Notes under the pieces: model-generated
What the model was told of the DNA's origin: nothing
What the model saw: the letters and a program-made list of their open reading frames with translations, nothing else
Databases searched by the model: none
DNA from: Arthrobacter alpinus
GTDB lineage: Bacteria; Actinomycetota; Actinomycetes; Actinomycetales; Micrococcaceae
Assembly (NCBI RefSeq): GCF_001294625.1
Contig: NZ_CP012677.1
Location: 3,982,454-4,046,453, forward strand
Direction: 5' to 3'
Length of the DNA stretch: 64,000 bases
Program-made: the position numbers and the translations under genes
In this document: piece after piece, positions 43,521-52,059 of the stretch
Layout: each line of letters opens with the position of its first letter
How positions within the stretch are numbered: the stretch's first letter is position 1

Positions 43521-43535
43521 ATTGGTCGGATGTTT
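43521..43535 (-). promoter_or_regulatory. Half-conserved GntR operator before gntR
   Basis: ATTGGTCGGATGTTT keeps the right ten bases (TCGGATGTTT) of AAACATCGGATGTTT. It lies 12 bases upstream of the GntR start codon. Confidence 0.55.
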
Positions 43536-43559
43536 GATTCCGTGGTCAAACCGCGCACA

Positions 43560-43594
43560 AAAAGGCACCCCTGATTCAATCAGGGGTGCCTTTT
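43560..43594 (-). terminator. Rho-independent terminator of tRNA-Ser(GCT)
   Basis: Stem AAAAGGCACCCCTGA with its exact complement, 5-base loop, ending in a T run on the minus strand. It begins 17 bases after the tRNA. Confidence 0.92.
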
Positions 43595-43611
43595 CACTGC
43601 GATTTTCTCTG

Positions 43612-43699
43612 CGGAGACGGGGAGATTTGAACTCCCGGTGGAGTTGTGCCCCACACTTCATTAGCAGTGAAGCCCATTCGGCCGCTCTGGCACGTCTCC
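43612..43699 (-). tRNA. tRNA-Ser (anticodon GCT)
   Basis: A class II minus-strand tRNA: acceptor GGAGACG/CGTCTCC, D-arm GCCAGAGCGGCC, anticodon loop CTGCTAA, a long variable arm and T-loop GTTCAAATC. It reads AGC and AGU. The discriminator is G; no CCA is encoded. Confidence 0.97.
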
Positions 43700-43813
43700 A
43701 GCACTGGCTAAGGTAGAAGCCCCTAACCAGCATCCCAAACTTTACCCAGTTGAACGGGCCAAAGCAAAACGAAGACAGGGGGCCGGGCAAATCAGGTCAG
43801 GGAGAGCCGTAGC

Positions 43814-45937
43814 TCAGACGCCCGTGGTGAGCACCCGCCACAGGAATTCGTGCGACGCCGTGTGCAGCCGGGCCGCCTGCGCATTGTTGCCAGCCCCGGC
43901 ATGGCCGCCCTCCAACGCCTCATGAAACCAGACGGGAATGCCCATGGATTCCATCCGGGCAGCCATCTTCCGGGCCTGCACGGGGCCCACCCGGTCATCC
44001 GAGGTGGCGGTCCAGATGAACGCCGCCGGATACTTCACCCCGGCCCGCAGTTGATGGTAGGGCGAAAACGTCTTGATGAACTCCCACTGTTCCGGGACGT
44101 CAGGGTCGCCATATTCGGCAATCCACGACGCCCCCGCGGAGAGCTTGGTGTACCGACGCATGTCCAGCAGCGGCACCCCACAGGAGATGGCGCCAAACAG
44201 TTCTGGGTAGAGCGTGAGCATATTGCCCACCAGCAGCCCGCCATTGCTGCCGCCGACACACCCCAGTCGGGACGGCGATGCCACACCCCTCGCGGCGATG
44301 TCGCGGGCCACCGCGGCAAAGTCCTCGTACGCGCGGTGGCGGTTTTCCCGCAGGGCGGCGGTGTGCCAGCCGGGCCCGTATTCGCCGCCACCGCGGATGT
44401 TTGCCACCACATATACGCCACCACGCTCCAAGCCGTCCACCATCGAGCGTCGCTCCAGCCATGTCCGGCCTACACTCCCGCTGTAAGCAGGTGTGCGCGA
44501 GACCTCAAATCCGCCGTAACCGCTGAGCAGCGTAGGGTTGCCGCCGTCGTGCACCAAATCCTTGGGCCCTACCTGAAAATAGGGCACGCGGGTGCCGTCC
44601 AGGGACGTGGCGAAGTGCTGTTCCACGGCGTAACCGGAATCGTTGAAGAACGACGGCGCCTCCCGCACCAGCGCTGCCGGCTCGCCGTTGCCGCCGTGTA
44701 GGGACAGGGTGCCCCGGTACACGGTGGTGGGCGTCAGGAATCCCGTGGCCACGAGCCAATAATCGTTGCCGACCTCAGGATCCTCCTCGTCCACGGCGTA
44801 CGCGTCAACGGAGTGCAGCGGCGGGCAGGCGTCAAGTTCCTGGGCGGCCCAGTTCCGCGCCGGGTCCAGCACCAAGATGGTGGAGGAGACATCCTCGAGC
44901 AGGTTCAGTAGTAGGAAGTCCTTGCTCCAGCTCCACGTCTGCAGGGACTGGGAGGGGCTCGGCGCAAAGATGGTGCGCACCTCGCGACTGCCCGCCAGAA
45001 ACGCCTCGAGCTCTATGGCCAGCAGGGTGCCGGCAGCATAAACAGCACCGGCCACCGTCCACTCTGTGCGGGGGCGCAACAGCAGCCATTGCCTGTGGAG
45101 GGAGACGTTCATGTCGTCGGGGACCGCAATGTGCACCCACTCCCCGCCCACCCGCAGGTAGCTTCGACTGTTGAAGAAGTCCACGACGTCGTACGCCACG
45201 TCGCGCTCATAGCCGGGGGTGCTGCTGTGGGAGACGCCGCCGCTGAGATGATCCAGCGGCACCGAAAACAGCGGCTCCTTGGCGGCGAGCTCCTCCAGGG
45301 TTTCGCCGCGGCGCAGCACACGGGCCGCCGCCGGGTAGGAGGAACCCGTCATGGAACCGGCCCCCGTGTCGGTTCCCACGTACAGCGTGTGGGCATCCAG
45401 CCAGCTCAGGCGGGTCTTCGCCGTCGGAAGTTCAAAGCCGCCCGCCACAAACGTGAACGTGGCCAGGTCGAATTCCCGGTAGGCCACGGCGTCGCCGCCG
45501 TCGGGGGACAGTGCCACCATGGCAAGGGTGTACTCAGCGCCGGGAGCCGGGCGCAGGAACACGGCCCCCGCCCACAGCCAGTCGGCGCCTTCATCCCGGC
45601 ACAGGGCATCCACGTCCAGCAACACCTGCCAGACGGGGGTGCCGCAGAAATAGTCCTCCCAAGTGGTACGCCGCCACAGCCCGCGGGGGTTGGCCTCATC
45701 GCGCCAGAAGTTGTAATACCAGTCCCCGCGCTTGGCAACCATGGGGATGCGGTCGCGCGAGTCCAGCACCTGCAGCACCGACGCCTCAAGGGCCGTGTAA
45801 GCCGGATTCACCAGGGCAGCATCGGTGCGGGCATTGTGTTCGCGGACCCACGCCATGGCGTCATTGCCGTGAATGTCCTCCAGCCACAGGTTTTCATCGG
45901 CGGGCGCATCGGCAAAGGCAGGGGCGGTATCAGTCAT
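43814..45937 (-). CDS. Prolyl oligopeptidase-family serine peptidase (S9A)
   Basis: A 707-residue cytoplasmic peptidase. The N-terminal two-thirds form the beta-propeller gate (starting ENLWLEDIHGNDAMAWVREHN), and the C-terminal domain has the catalytic Ser in VGGSNGGLLVGN, the Asp in TATSDDRVGPV and the His in ALEGGHAGA. AYEDFAAVARDIAARGV and ANIRGGGEYGPGWH are typical S9A stretches. ATG 45937 starts at MTDTAPAFADAP; the open frame further upstream overlaps the divergent gene. It cleaves short proline-containing or similar peptides. Confidence 0.93.
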   Translation of the reverse strand: MTDTAPAFADAPADENLWLEDIHGNDAMAWVREHNARTDAALVNPAYTALEASVLQVLDSRDRIPMVAKRGDWYYNFWRDEANPRGLWRRTTWEDYFCGTPVWQVLLDVDALCRDEGADWLWAGAVFLRPAPGAEYTLAMVALSPDGGDAVAYREFDLATFTFVAGGFELPTAKTRLSWLDAHTLYVGTDTGAGSMTGSSYPAAARVLRRGETLEELAAKEPLFSVPLDHLSGGVSHSSTPGYERDVAYDVVDFFNSRSYLRVGGEWVHIAVPDDMNVSLHRQWLLLRPRTEWTVAGAVYAAGTLLAIELEAFLAGSREVRTIFAPSPSQSLQTWSWSKDFLLLNLLEDVSSTILVLDPARNWAAQELDACPPLHSVDAYAVDEEDPEVGNDYWLVATGFLTPTTVYRGTLSLHGGNGEPAALVREAPSFFNDSGYAVEQHFATSLDGTRVPYFQVGPKDLVHDGGNPTLLSGYGGFEVSRTPAYSGSVGRTWLERRSMVDGLERGGVYVVANIRGGGEYGPGWHTAALRENRHRAYEDFAAVARDIAARGVASPSRLGCVGGSNGGLLVGNMLTLYPELFGAISCGVPLLDMRRYTKLSAGASWIAEYGDPDVPEQWEFIKTFSPYHQLRAGVKYPAAFIWTATSDDRVGPVQARKMAARMESMGIPVWFHEALEGGHAGAGNNAQAARLHTASHEFLWRVLTTGV

Positions 45938-46018
45938 AGCCCCTATCCTAGGCGCGGGCCGCGCAGGCCACCCGGACAGGACGCAGACCGGGTGGGGCAG
46001 GTCGGTTAAGCTGAGGGG

Positions 46019-47974
46019 GTGGAATTCATGGGCGGGGCGAGCGTAGTCATTGTGGGGGCGGGGCCCCGCGGGACTTCCGTCATGGAACGCCTCTTGGCCC
46101 AATTTGCTGCCCTTCGTGCCACGGCCCAGGGTGCGGACCGTACCCTGGACATCCACCTGGTCGATCCTTTCCCGCCGGGCCCCGGCCATGTGTGGCGGAC
46201 GGGCCAGTCCCGGCTATACCTGATGAACACGCAGGCGTTCTTTCCCACGCTGGTTCCCGACCAGGGCGTGGAAGCCCCGCCGCTGGCCGGCTGCAGCTTC
46301 GAGCAATGGCGCCGAGCCCAGCGCACCGCCCCCGACGCGACACTCAGCCTGGCGGACCGCACCGAACTTGCCGCGCTCGCGGCCACCGGCTTCCCCAGCC
46401 GGGCCTTGTACGGGCGTTACCTGAGCTGGTGTTTTGCCCAGCTTCTTCAGGCCAAGCCCGACGGCGTCACACTCACCCACCACGCCACCGTTGCCAAGCG
46501 TGTGGCGAGGGGCCAGGGAAACGGCGGGTTCGACGTCGTCCTGCAAGACGGTGGGCGGCTGCCTGCGGACAGTGTGGTGCTGGCCTTGGGGCATGTGGAG
46601 TCAAAACTGAGCCCCACCCAGCGCGAACTGCACGACCAGGCCAGGACCCACGGCCTGTCCTATTTCCCGCCGGCAGTGCCCAACGACGTCGACTGGGACC
46701 TGATTCCCGCGGGCGAAAACGTGCTGGTGCGCGGCATGGGACTGAACTTCTTTGACGTGCTGGGGCAGCTGACGGAGGGCCGAGGCGGCCGCTTCGAGCC
46801 CACGGGCCGCGGTGCCGGGGATGCCTTGGCCTACTTACCTTCGGGTGCGGAACCGGTCATTGTGGGGGCGTCGCGCCGCGGGACCCCGTACCGGGGCAAG
46901 GCCGAGCTGGCGAGCTACTACCCGGCCAGCGTGGAGTTGCGGTTCCTCACCGAGGACGCCCTGGCGGGCCTGGGTGCCACCGCCGGTTTTGACCACGACA
47001 TCTGGCCGCTACTGCACAGGGACACGCTTTGGGCGTACTACTCAACCTTGGCACGGAACGGTTCCGGGGCGGTGCCTGCAGGTTTTCTGGGTGAGCTGGA
47101 TGAGGTGCTGCATTCCGGGCTCGACGGCGACGGGCTGGCCTGGGCAGACAGGCTCAGTTCGTTGGTGGGCGCACACATCGCGGTAGGCCAGCGCCTGGAC
47201 CTGCCCGGGTTGGCCAGGCCGCTGTCCCGCTACCCGATCCGGCCCGGGGAGACCCACCGTTTTTCCTCGCAGGCCCAGCTGGATGCCGCTGTCCTGGAGT
47301 ATTTGAGCGATGACGCGGCAGGTTCCTTCCGGGGCGAGGCCGATCCCGTCAAGATGGCCATCGGGGCGTTGAATGCCGGCCGGGCGGTCATCAAGTCCCT
47401 TGTAGCGGATGACGGCATCACCGCGGAGTCGTGGATGGGCGAGCTGCGAGGTTGGTTTGAGGCGTTCGTGGAGGGGCTGGCCAGCGGCCCGCCCGCACTG
47501 CGCATGGAACAGCTGGCCGCCCTGGTGCGCGCGGGTGTGGTGCACTTCGCCGGGCCAGATCCCGTTTTCCGCATTGAGCACGGTGTGTTTTCGGTGAGCT
47601 CGCCGTGGGTGGCGGGACATCCATGGGCATCCCGCCACTTGGTGGAGGCGCTTGCGCCGGCCAACACGGTCAATGGCAGTGACTCTGTGTTGTTGAACAG
47701 CCTGTTGGAGGATGGTTTGGTGCGCCCACGCGTCATGCTGGCCGCCGACGGCGAAGCCGTGGTGACCAGCGGTATGGATGTTTCGGGACCGCCCTATCAG
47801 CCCCTGGACGGAGCGGGGACGCCAGTTCCTGGATTGTACGTCCTGGGTCTGCAACTCTCATCGGTGCAGTGGGGAACGGCCATCGCCGCGCAGGCCAATG
47901 CCGAATACCGTAGCGGCTTCCGGACCGTTCTTGACGCTGACGCCATTGCCGCGGCCATCCTGGCCCGGCACTAG
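46019..47974 (+). CDS. FAD/NAD(P)-binding protein (NAD_binding_9 type)
   Basis: A 651-residue flavoprotein of the FAD-NAD(P)-binding family. The Rossmann start is SVVIVGAGPRGTSVMERLL, followed by LDIHLVDPFPPGPGHVWR and SVVLALGH, with VLVRGMGLNFFDVL in the middle and a final GLYVLGLQLSSVQWGTAIAAQ that closes the FAD site. No partner reductase is near. Members are often left as hypothetical; an oxidoreductase or N-hydroxylase-like activity is possible, but the substrate is unknown. The start may be GTG 46019 or ATG 46028. Confidence 0.8.
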   Translation: MEFMGGASVVIVGAGPRGTSVMERLLAQFAALRATAQGADRTLDIHLVDPFPPGPGHVWRTGQSRLYLMNTQAFFPTLVPDQGVEAPPLAGCSFEQWRRAQRTAPDATLSLADRTELAALAATGFPSRALYGRYLSWCFAQLLQAKPDGVTLTHHATVAKRVARGQGNGGFDVVLQDGGRLPADSVVLALGHVESKLSPTQRELHDQARTHGLSYFPPAVPNDVDWDLIPAGENVLVRGMGLNFFDVLGQLTEGRGGRFEPTGRGAGDALAYLPSGAEPVIVGASRRGTPYRGKAELASYYPASVELRFLTEDALAGLGATAGFDHDIWPLLHRDTLWAYYSTLARNGSGAVPAGFLGELDEVLHSGLDGDGLAWADRLSSLVGAHIAVGQRLDLPGLARPLSRYPIRPGETHRFSSQAQLDAAVLEYLSDDAAGSFRGEADPVKMAIGALNAGRAVIKSLVADDGITAESWMGELRGWFEAFVEGLASGPPALRMEQLAALVRAGVVHFAGPDPVFRIEHGVFSVSSPWVAGHPWASRHLVEALAPANTVNGSDSVLLNSLLEDGLVRPRVMLAADGEAVVTSGMDVSGPPYQPLDGAGTPVPGLYVLGLQLSSVQWGTAIAAQANAEYRSGFRTVLDADAIAAAILARH

Positions 47975-47983
47975 GCCCGGCGC

Positions 47984-48027
47984 TTCCCCGCATACCCGGC
48001 GTTGTCCAACGCCGGGTATGCGGGGAA
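47984..48027. terminator. Long perfect palindrome between convergent units (20-bp arms)
   Basis: The arms at 47984-48003 and 48008-48027 are exact reverse complements with a GTCC loop. CCGGGTATGCGGG, 13 bases of the right arm, is repeated at 48031-48043. It lies between the flavoprotein gene and tRNA-Ser(TGA). Confidence 0.7.
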
Positions 48028-48051
48028 CCACCGGGTATGCGGGCCGGGCAC

Positions 48052-48090
48052 AAAAAAGGGAAGCAGCCCCGTGACGAGACTGCTTCCCTT
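48052..48090 (-). terminator. Rho-independent terminator of tRNA-Ser(TGA)
   Basis: Stem AAGGGAAGCAG with exact complement, 13-base loop and TTTTTT at the minus-strand end, 7 bases after the tRNA. Confidence 0.92.
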
Positions 48091-48097
48091 AAGCGCG

Positions 48098-48185
48098 CGG
48101 AAGGTAAGAGATTCGAACTCTTGGTACGGGGTTACCGCACACTGGTTTTCAAGACCAGCTCCATCGGCCGCTCGGACAACCTTCC
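48098..48185 (-). tRNA. tRNA-Ser (anticodon TGA)
   Basis: A class II minus-strand tRNA: acceptor GGAAGGT/ACCTTCC, D-arm GTCCGAGCGGCC, anticodon loop CTTGAAA, variable arm GTGTGCGGTAACCCCGTACC and T-loop GTTCGAATC. It reads UCA and, by wobble, other UCN codons. Discriminator G; no CCA encoded. Confidence 0.97.
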
Positions 48186-48291
48186 TTACCCTAGTAGTGT
48201 TTCATAAGCAGGGCGGTGCCACCAAAGTGAGCGGTTCCGGCGAGAGAAAATTTACGCTCTGGAAGTGTTGAGTATGTATGTGGAGAGTGTC

Positions 48292-49275
48292 ATGAAGGCA
48301 ATTGTTGCCACCCAAGCAGGCGGCCCGGAGGTTCTCACCCTGGCCGACGTTCGCGCACCCGTTCCGGGGCCCGGCGAGGTGTTGATCGATGTGGTTGCCG
48401 CGGGGATCAACCGGGCCGACGTCCAGCAACGCCGCGGCTTTTACCCGCCTCCGCCCGGGGCATCGGAGATTCTGGGACTGGAAGTCTCAGGACGAATTGC
48501 CGGGTTCGGCCCTGGTGTGACCAAGCCCTTCACGGTCGGTGAAAAAGTGGTCGCCCTTTTGACTGGTGGCGGATACGCGCAACAGGTGGCGGTTCCGGCG
48601 GGGCAGGTTCTGCCGTTGCCCGGCGGGGTGGACGTTGTCACGGCGGCATCGCTACCAGAGGTCGCTGCCACCGTCTACTCCAACTTGTTCATGACTGCGA
48701 TGTTGCAACCGGGTGAAACCGTCCTGGTCCACGGCGGGACCGGCGGCATTGGTGTCATGGCCGTCCAGCTGGCCAAGGCCGCCGGCGCGTTTGTCATCGC
48801 TACAGCTGGCAGCGACGAGAAAGTCGCCACCCTGACCAGCTATCTCGGTGCGGACGTTGCCATCAACTACCGCACCCAGGACTTCGTTGAACTTGTCAAA
48901 GATCACACTGGTGGGCAGGGCGCGAACGTGATCCTCGACGTCGTCGGCGCCAAATACCTCCAGCAAAACGTGGACGCACTGGCCATGTACGGCCGTCTTG
49001 TGGTGATTGGCCTGCAGGGAGGGGCCAAGGCCGAGCTGAACCTGGGCACCCTACTCGCCAAGCGCGCGGCTGTCATCGGCACCACTTTGCGCGCACGTCC
49101 GGTTGGGGAGAAATCAGCGATCATGGATGGTGTGCGCGAGAACGTCTGGCCGTTGATCGCCGACGGCACCCTCAAGACGGTGGTGGATAAGACCTTCCCG
49201 CTCGCGCAGGCGTCTGCCGCCCACACATATTTCGACTCCGGGACGCATGTGGGCAAGGTCTTGCTGACGCTCTAG
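48292..49275 (+). CDS. NAD(P)H-quinone oxidoreductase (zeta-crystallin/PIG3 type)
   Basis: A 327-residue zinc-free medium-chain dehydrogenase. MKAIVATQAGGPEVLTLADV and the substrate loop INRADVQQRRGFYPPPPGASEILGLEVSG match TP53I3-like quinone reductases; the cofactor loop is VLVHGGTGGIGVMAVQLAK, and LVVIGLQGGAKAELN follows. It reduces quinones or related electrophiles. ATG 48292 follows GGAGAG; an earlier frame start at 48265 is not needed. It stands alone between tRNA-Ser and cstA. Confidence 0.9.
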   Translation: MKAIVATQAGGPEVLTLADVRAPVPGPGEVLIDVVAAGINRADVQQRRGFYPPPPGASEILGLEVSGRIAGFGPGVTKPFTVGEKVVALLTGGGYAQQVAVPAGQVLPLPGGVDVVTAASLPEVAATVYSNLFMTAMLQPGETVLVHGGTGGIGVMAVQLAKAAGAFVIATAGSDEKVATLTSYLGADVAINYRTQDFVELVKDHTGGQGANVILDVVGAKYLQQNVDALAMYGRLVVIGLQGGAKAELNLGTLLAKRAAVIGTTLRARPVGEKSAIMDGVRENVWPLIADGTLKTVVDKTFPLAQASAAHTYFDSGTHVGKVLLTL

Positions 49276-49466
49276 CTGAACAACCAATGCGGAGCGCGGA
49301 TCGGGACGCTGCCAATTCGGCCAAATTTACGCAGGCATTGCCGTTCACCGCGAGGACACCACCTTTGGCAGATTTTCAGCCGTGACCGGATCCCGTTCCG
49401 GGTGTGTTGCGAGTCATACTGCTAACGTCAAAAAGGCCGTATTGATCTCTTGACGTAGGGAAAACC

Positions 49467-51734
49467 ATGACAATGTCCTCAAGTAAGGCCGCAGATCCAG
49501 CGGACCTTCTTATCCAGGATCCGGAGCTGCCACCTGTCGCAGTGGATGTGGAAAAAGATGAAGAGGCCCACAAATGGACGCCGTTGAAGATCGCGATCTG
49601 GTCAGCGATCGCACTGCTTGGCGGCGTGGCCTGGGTAGTGCTGGCAGTGGTGCGAGGGGAAACCGTCAACGCCATTTGGTTTGTGTTTGCCGCCGTCTGC
49701 ACCTACTTGATCGGCTACCGCTTCTACTCCAAGGTCATTGAAAAGTACCTGATCAAGCCCAATGACAAGCGGGCTACCCCGGCCGAATACAAGGCCGACG
49801 GCAAAGACTACGTCCGCACAGACCGCAACGTCCTCTTCGGCCACCACTTTGCCGCTATCGCCGGCGCAGGACCCTTGGTGGGTCCCATCCTGGCAGCCCA
49901 GATGGGTTACCTGCCCGGCACCATCTGGATCATCGTCGGCGTCGTGCTCGCCGGTGCCGTCCAGGACTACCTTGTCCTGTTCTTCTCCATGCGACGCGGC
50001 GGGCGCTCCCTGGGTCAGATGGCCCGCGAGGAGCTCGGCCTGATCGGCGGCACGGCCGCACTGATCGCCACGCTGCTGATCATGATCATCATCGTGGCCA
50101 TCCTGGCGCTCGTCGTGGTCAACGCACTGGGCGAATCGCCGTGGGGAGTGTTCTCCGTGTCGATGACCATTCCGATCGCACTGTTCATGGGCGTGTACCT
50201 GCGCTACCTGCGCCCGGGCAGGATCATGGAAGTGTCCCTGATCGGCGTGGTCCTGTTGTTGGCCGCCATCGTGGGCGGCGGCATGGTTGCGGCCACCGAA
50301 TGGGGCTCGGCAACCTTCCACCTGGACCGCACCACGCTCGCCTGGGCCATCATCGTCTATGGCTTCATGGCCGCCATCCTGCCGGTTTGGCTGCTGCTGG
50401 CCCCGCGCGACTACCTCTCCACGTTCATGAAGATCGGCACCATCGTCATGTTGGCCGGCTCCATCGTTCTGGTCCGCCCCACCATCAACGTCCCGGCTTT
50501 CAGTGAATTTGCCGGCCGCTCGGACGGCCCGGTGTTCTCCGGATCCCTGTTCCCGTTCCTGTTCGTGACCATCGCGTGCGGCGCGCTCTCAGGCTTCCAC
50601 GCCCTGATCGCCTCCGGCACCACGCCCAAGCTGATTGAAAAGGAACGCCAGGCCCGCTACATCGGTTATGGCGGCATGCTCATGGAGTCCTTCGTGGCGA
50701 TCATGGCACTGGTCGCCGCGCTCTCCATTGACCGTGGCATCTACTTCGCCATGAACTCCTCCGGCGGAGCCACCGGCGGCACCATTGAGGGGGCCGCGGC
50801 GTTTGTGAACTCGTTGGGGCTGACCGGTGTGCATGTTGACCCGGCCACGCTCGCCCAAACCGCGGCCGACGTCGGCGAGAAATCCATCGTCTCGCGCACC
50901 GGCGGCGCGCCCACCCTCGCCGTGGGCCTAGCCCACATCATGCAGCAGGTGGCCGGCGGCAAGGCCATGATGAGCTTCTGGTACCACTTCGCCATCATGT
51001 TCGAGGCCTTGTTCATCCTCACCGCGGTCGACGCCGGCACGCGCGTGGCCCGTTTCATGCTGCAGGATTCCATCGGCAACTTCATCCCCAAGTTCAAGGA
51101 CACCTCCTGGCGCACGGGCTCGTGGATCACCACGGGCATCATGGTGGCTGGTTGGGGCGCGATCTTGATCATGGGAGTGACCGACCCCCTGGGCGGTATC
51201 AACACGCTGTTCCCGCTGTTCGGCATCGCCAACCAGCTCTTGGCCGCTATCGCCCTGGCCGTCTGCCTGGTGATCGTTTCCAAGAACACTCACGTAAAGT
51301 ACCTGTGGATCGTGGCGCTGCCCCTGGTCTTCGTCACAGTGGTCACCGTGGTGGCCTCCTTCCAGAAGATTTTCTCGACCGTGCCGGCAGTAGGCTACTG
51401 GGCTCAACACCATGCGTTCAAGGCGGCATTGGCCGACGGCAAGAGCAGCTTCGGCAATGCAAAGACCGTCGAAGCCATGGAGGCCGTGGTGCGCAACACC
51501 GTCGTCCAGGGCACCTTGTCCATCATCTTTGTGGCGCTCTCACTGATCGTTATTACGACGGCGGTCCTTGTCGCCATCCGCTCCATCAGGGCTGGCGGGG
51601 GACCCAGCAAGGAGGACCCGGCCGTCGCCTCAAAGATCTTCGCGCCGGCTTCCGTGGTTGCCACGGCCGCTGAAAAGGCGATCCTGAAGGAATGGGCCGA
51701 TTCCGGCAAGGAAACCGTCAGGTCCGGGCACTAG
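49467..51734 (+). CDS. cstA: Carbon starvation protein CstA (pyruvate/peptide transporter)
   Basis: A 755-residue membrane protein with about 17 hydrophobic segments. The CstA core is clear: NVLFGHHFAAIAGAGPLVGPILAAQMGYLPG, VVLAGAVQDYLVLFFSMRRGGRSLG and GALSGFHALIASGTTPKLI. The family imports pyruvate or peptides and is raised when carbon is short. The hydrophilic start of about 40 residues is typical of actinobacterial members. It is paired with a YbdD-like gene directly downstream. The 190 bases upstream hold no gene and no clear operator. Confidence 0.95.
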   Translation: MTMSSSKAADPADLLIQDPELPPVAVDVEKDEEAHKWTPLKIAIWSAIALLGGVAWVVLAVVRGETVNAIWFVFAAVCTYLIGYRFYSKVIEKYLIKPNDKRATPAEYKADGKDYVRTDRNVLFGHHFAAIAGAGPLVGPILAAQMGYLPGTIWIIVGVVLAGAVQDYLVLFFSMRRGGRSLGQMAREELGLIGGTAALIATLLIMIIIVAILALVVVNALGESPWGVFSVSMTIPIALFMGVYLRYLRPGRIMEVSLIGVVLLLAAIVGGGMVAATEWGSATFHLDRTTLAWAIIVYGFMAAILPVWLLLAPRDYLSTFMKIGTIVMLAGSIVLVRPTINVPAFSEFAGRSDGPVFSGSLFPFLFVTIACGALSGFHALIASGTTPKLIEKERQARYIGYGGMLMESFVAIMALVAALSIDRGIYFAMNSSGGATGGTIEGAAAFVNSLGLTGVHVDPATLAQTAADVGEKSIVSRTGGAPTLAVGLAHIMQQVAGGKAMMSFWYHFAIMFEALFILTAVDAGTRVARFMLQDSIGNFIPKFKDTSWRTGSWITTGIMVAGWGAILIMGVTDPLGGINTLFPLFGIANQLLAAIALAVCLVIVSKNTHVKYLWIVALPLVFVTVVTVVASFQKIFSTVPAVGYWAQHHAFKAALADGKSSFGNAKTVEAMEAVVRNTVVQGTLSIIFVALSLIVITTAVLVAIRSIRAGGGPSKEDPAVASKIFAPASVVATAAEKAILKEWADSGKETVRSGH

Positions 51735-51751
51735 GCGTGGACGGGCAGCCC

Positions 51752-51952
51752 ATGAACCTGCTGCGCAGTGCGGGCCGCGGACTGGGGTCGGTCAATAGCT
51801 TCCTCAAGGGCGTCCTGGGGGAGGACTCGTATGAGAAGTACCTTGACCACCACCGGGCCACCAACTGCGCAACGGAGCCCATGACGGTCAAGGAATTCTG
51901 GCGCGAGAAAACCGACCGCCAGGACGCGAACCCGGAAGGGCGCTGCTGCTAG
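51752..51952 (+). CDS. YbdD/YjiX-family small protein
   Basis: A 66-residue protein that follows cstA in many bacteria and is needed with it for pyruvate uptake in Escherichia coli. Family signs are GEDSYEKYLDHHRATNC, PMTVKEFWREK and the closing GRCC. ATG 51752 is taken; a GTG at 51737 is an alternative. It starts 17 bases after cstA, so the two are cotranscribed. Confidence 0.9.
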   Translation: MNLLRSAGRGLGSVNSFLKGVLGEDSYEKYLDHHRATNCATEPMTVKEFWREKTDRQDANPEGRCC

Positions 51953-52059
51953 CGCGTCGTCTGCCCGGTATCCACAATGCAGTTCTTGTACCAAAACCCC
52001 ACAGATCGGGGAGGGAGGGGTCAGGGACGGAACAGGGGCCTCCGTGAGAGACTTTCATT

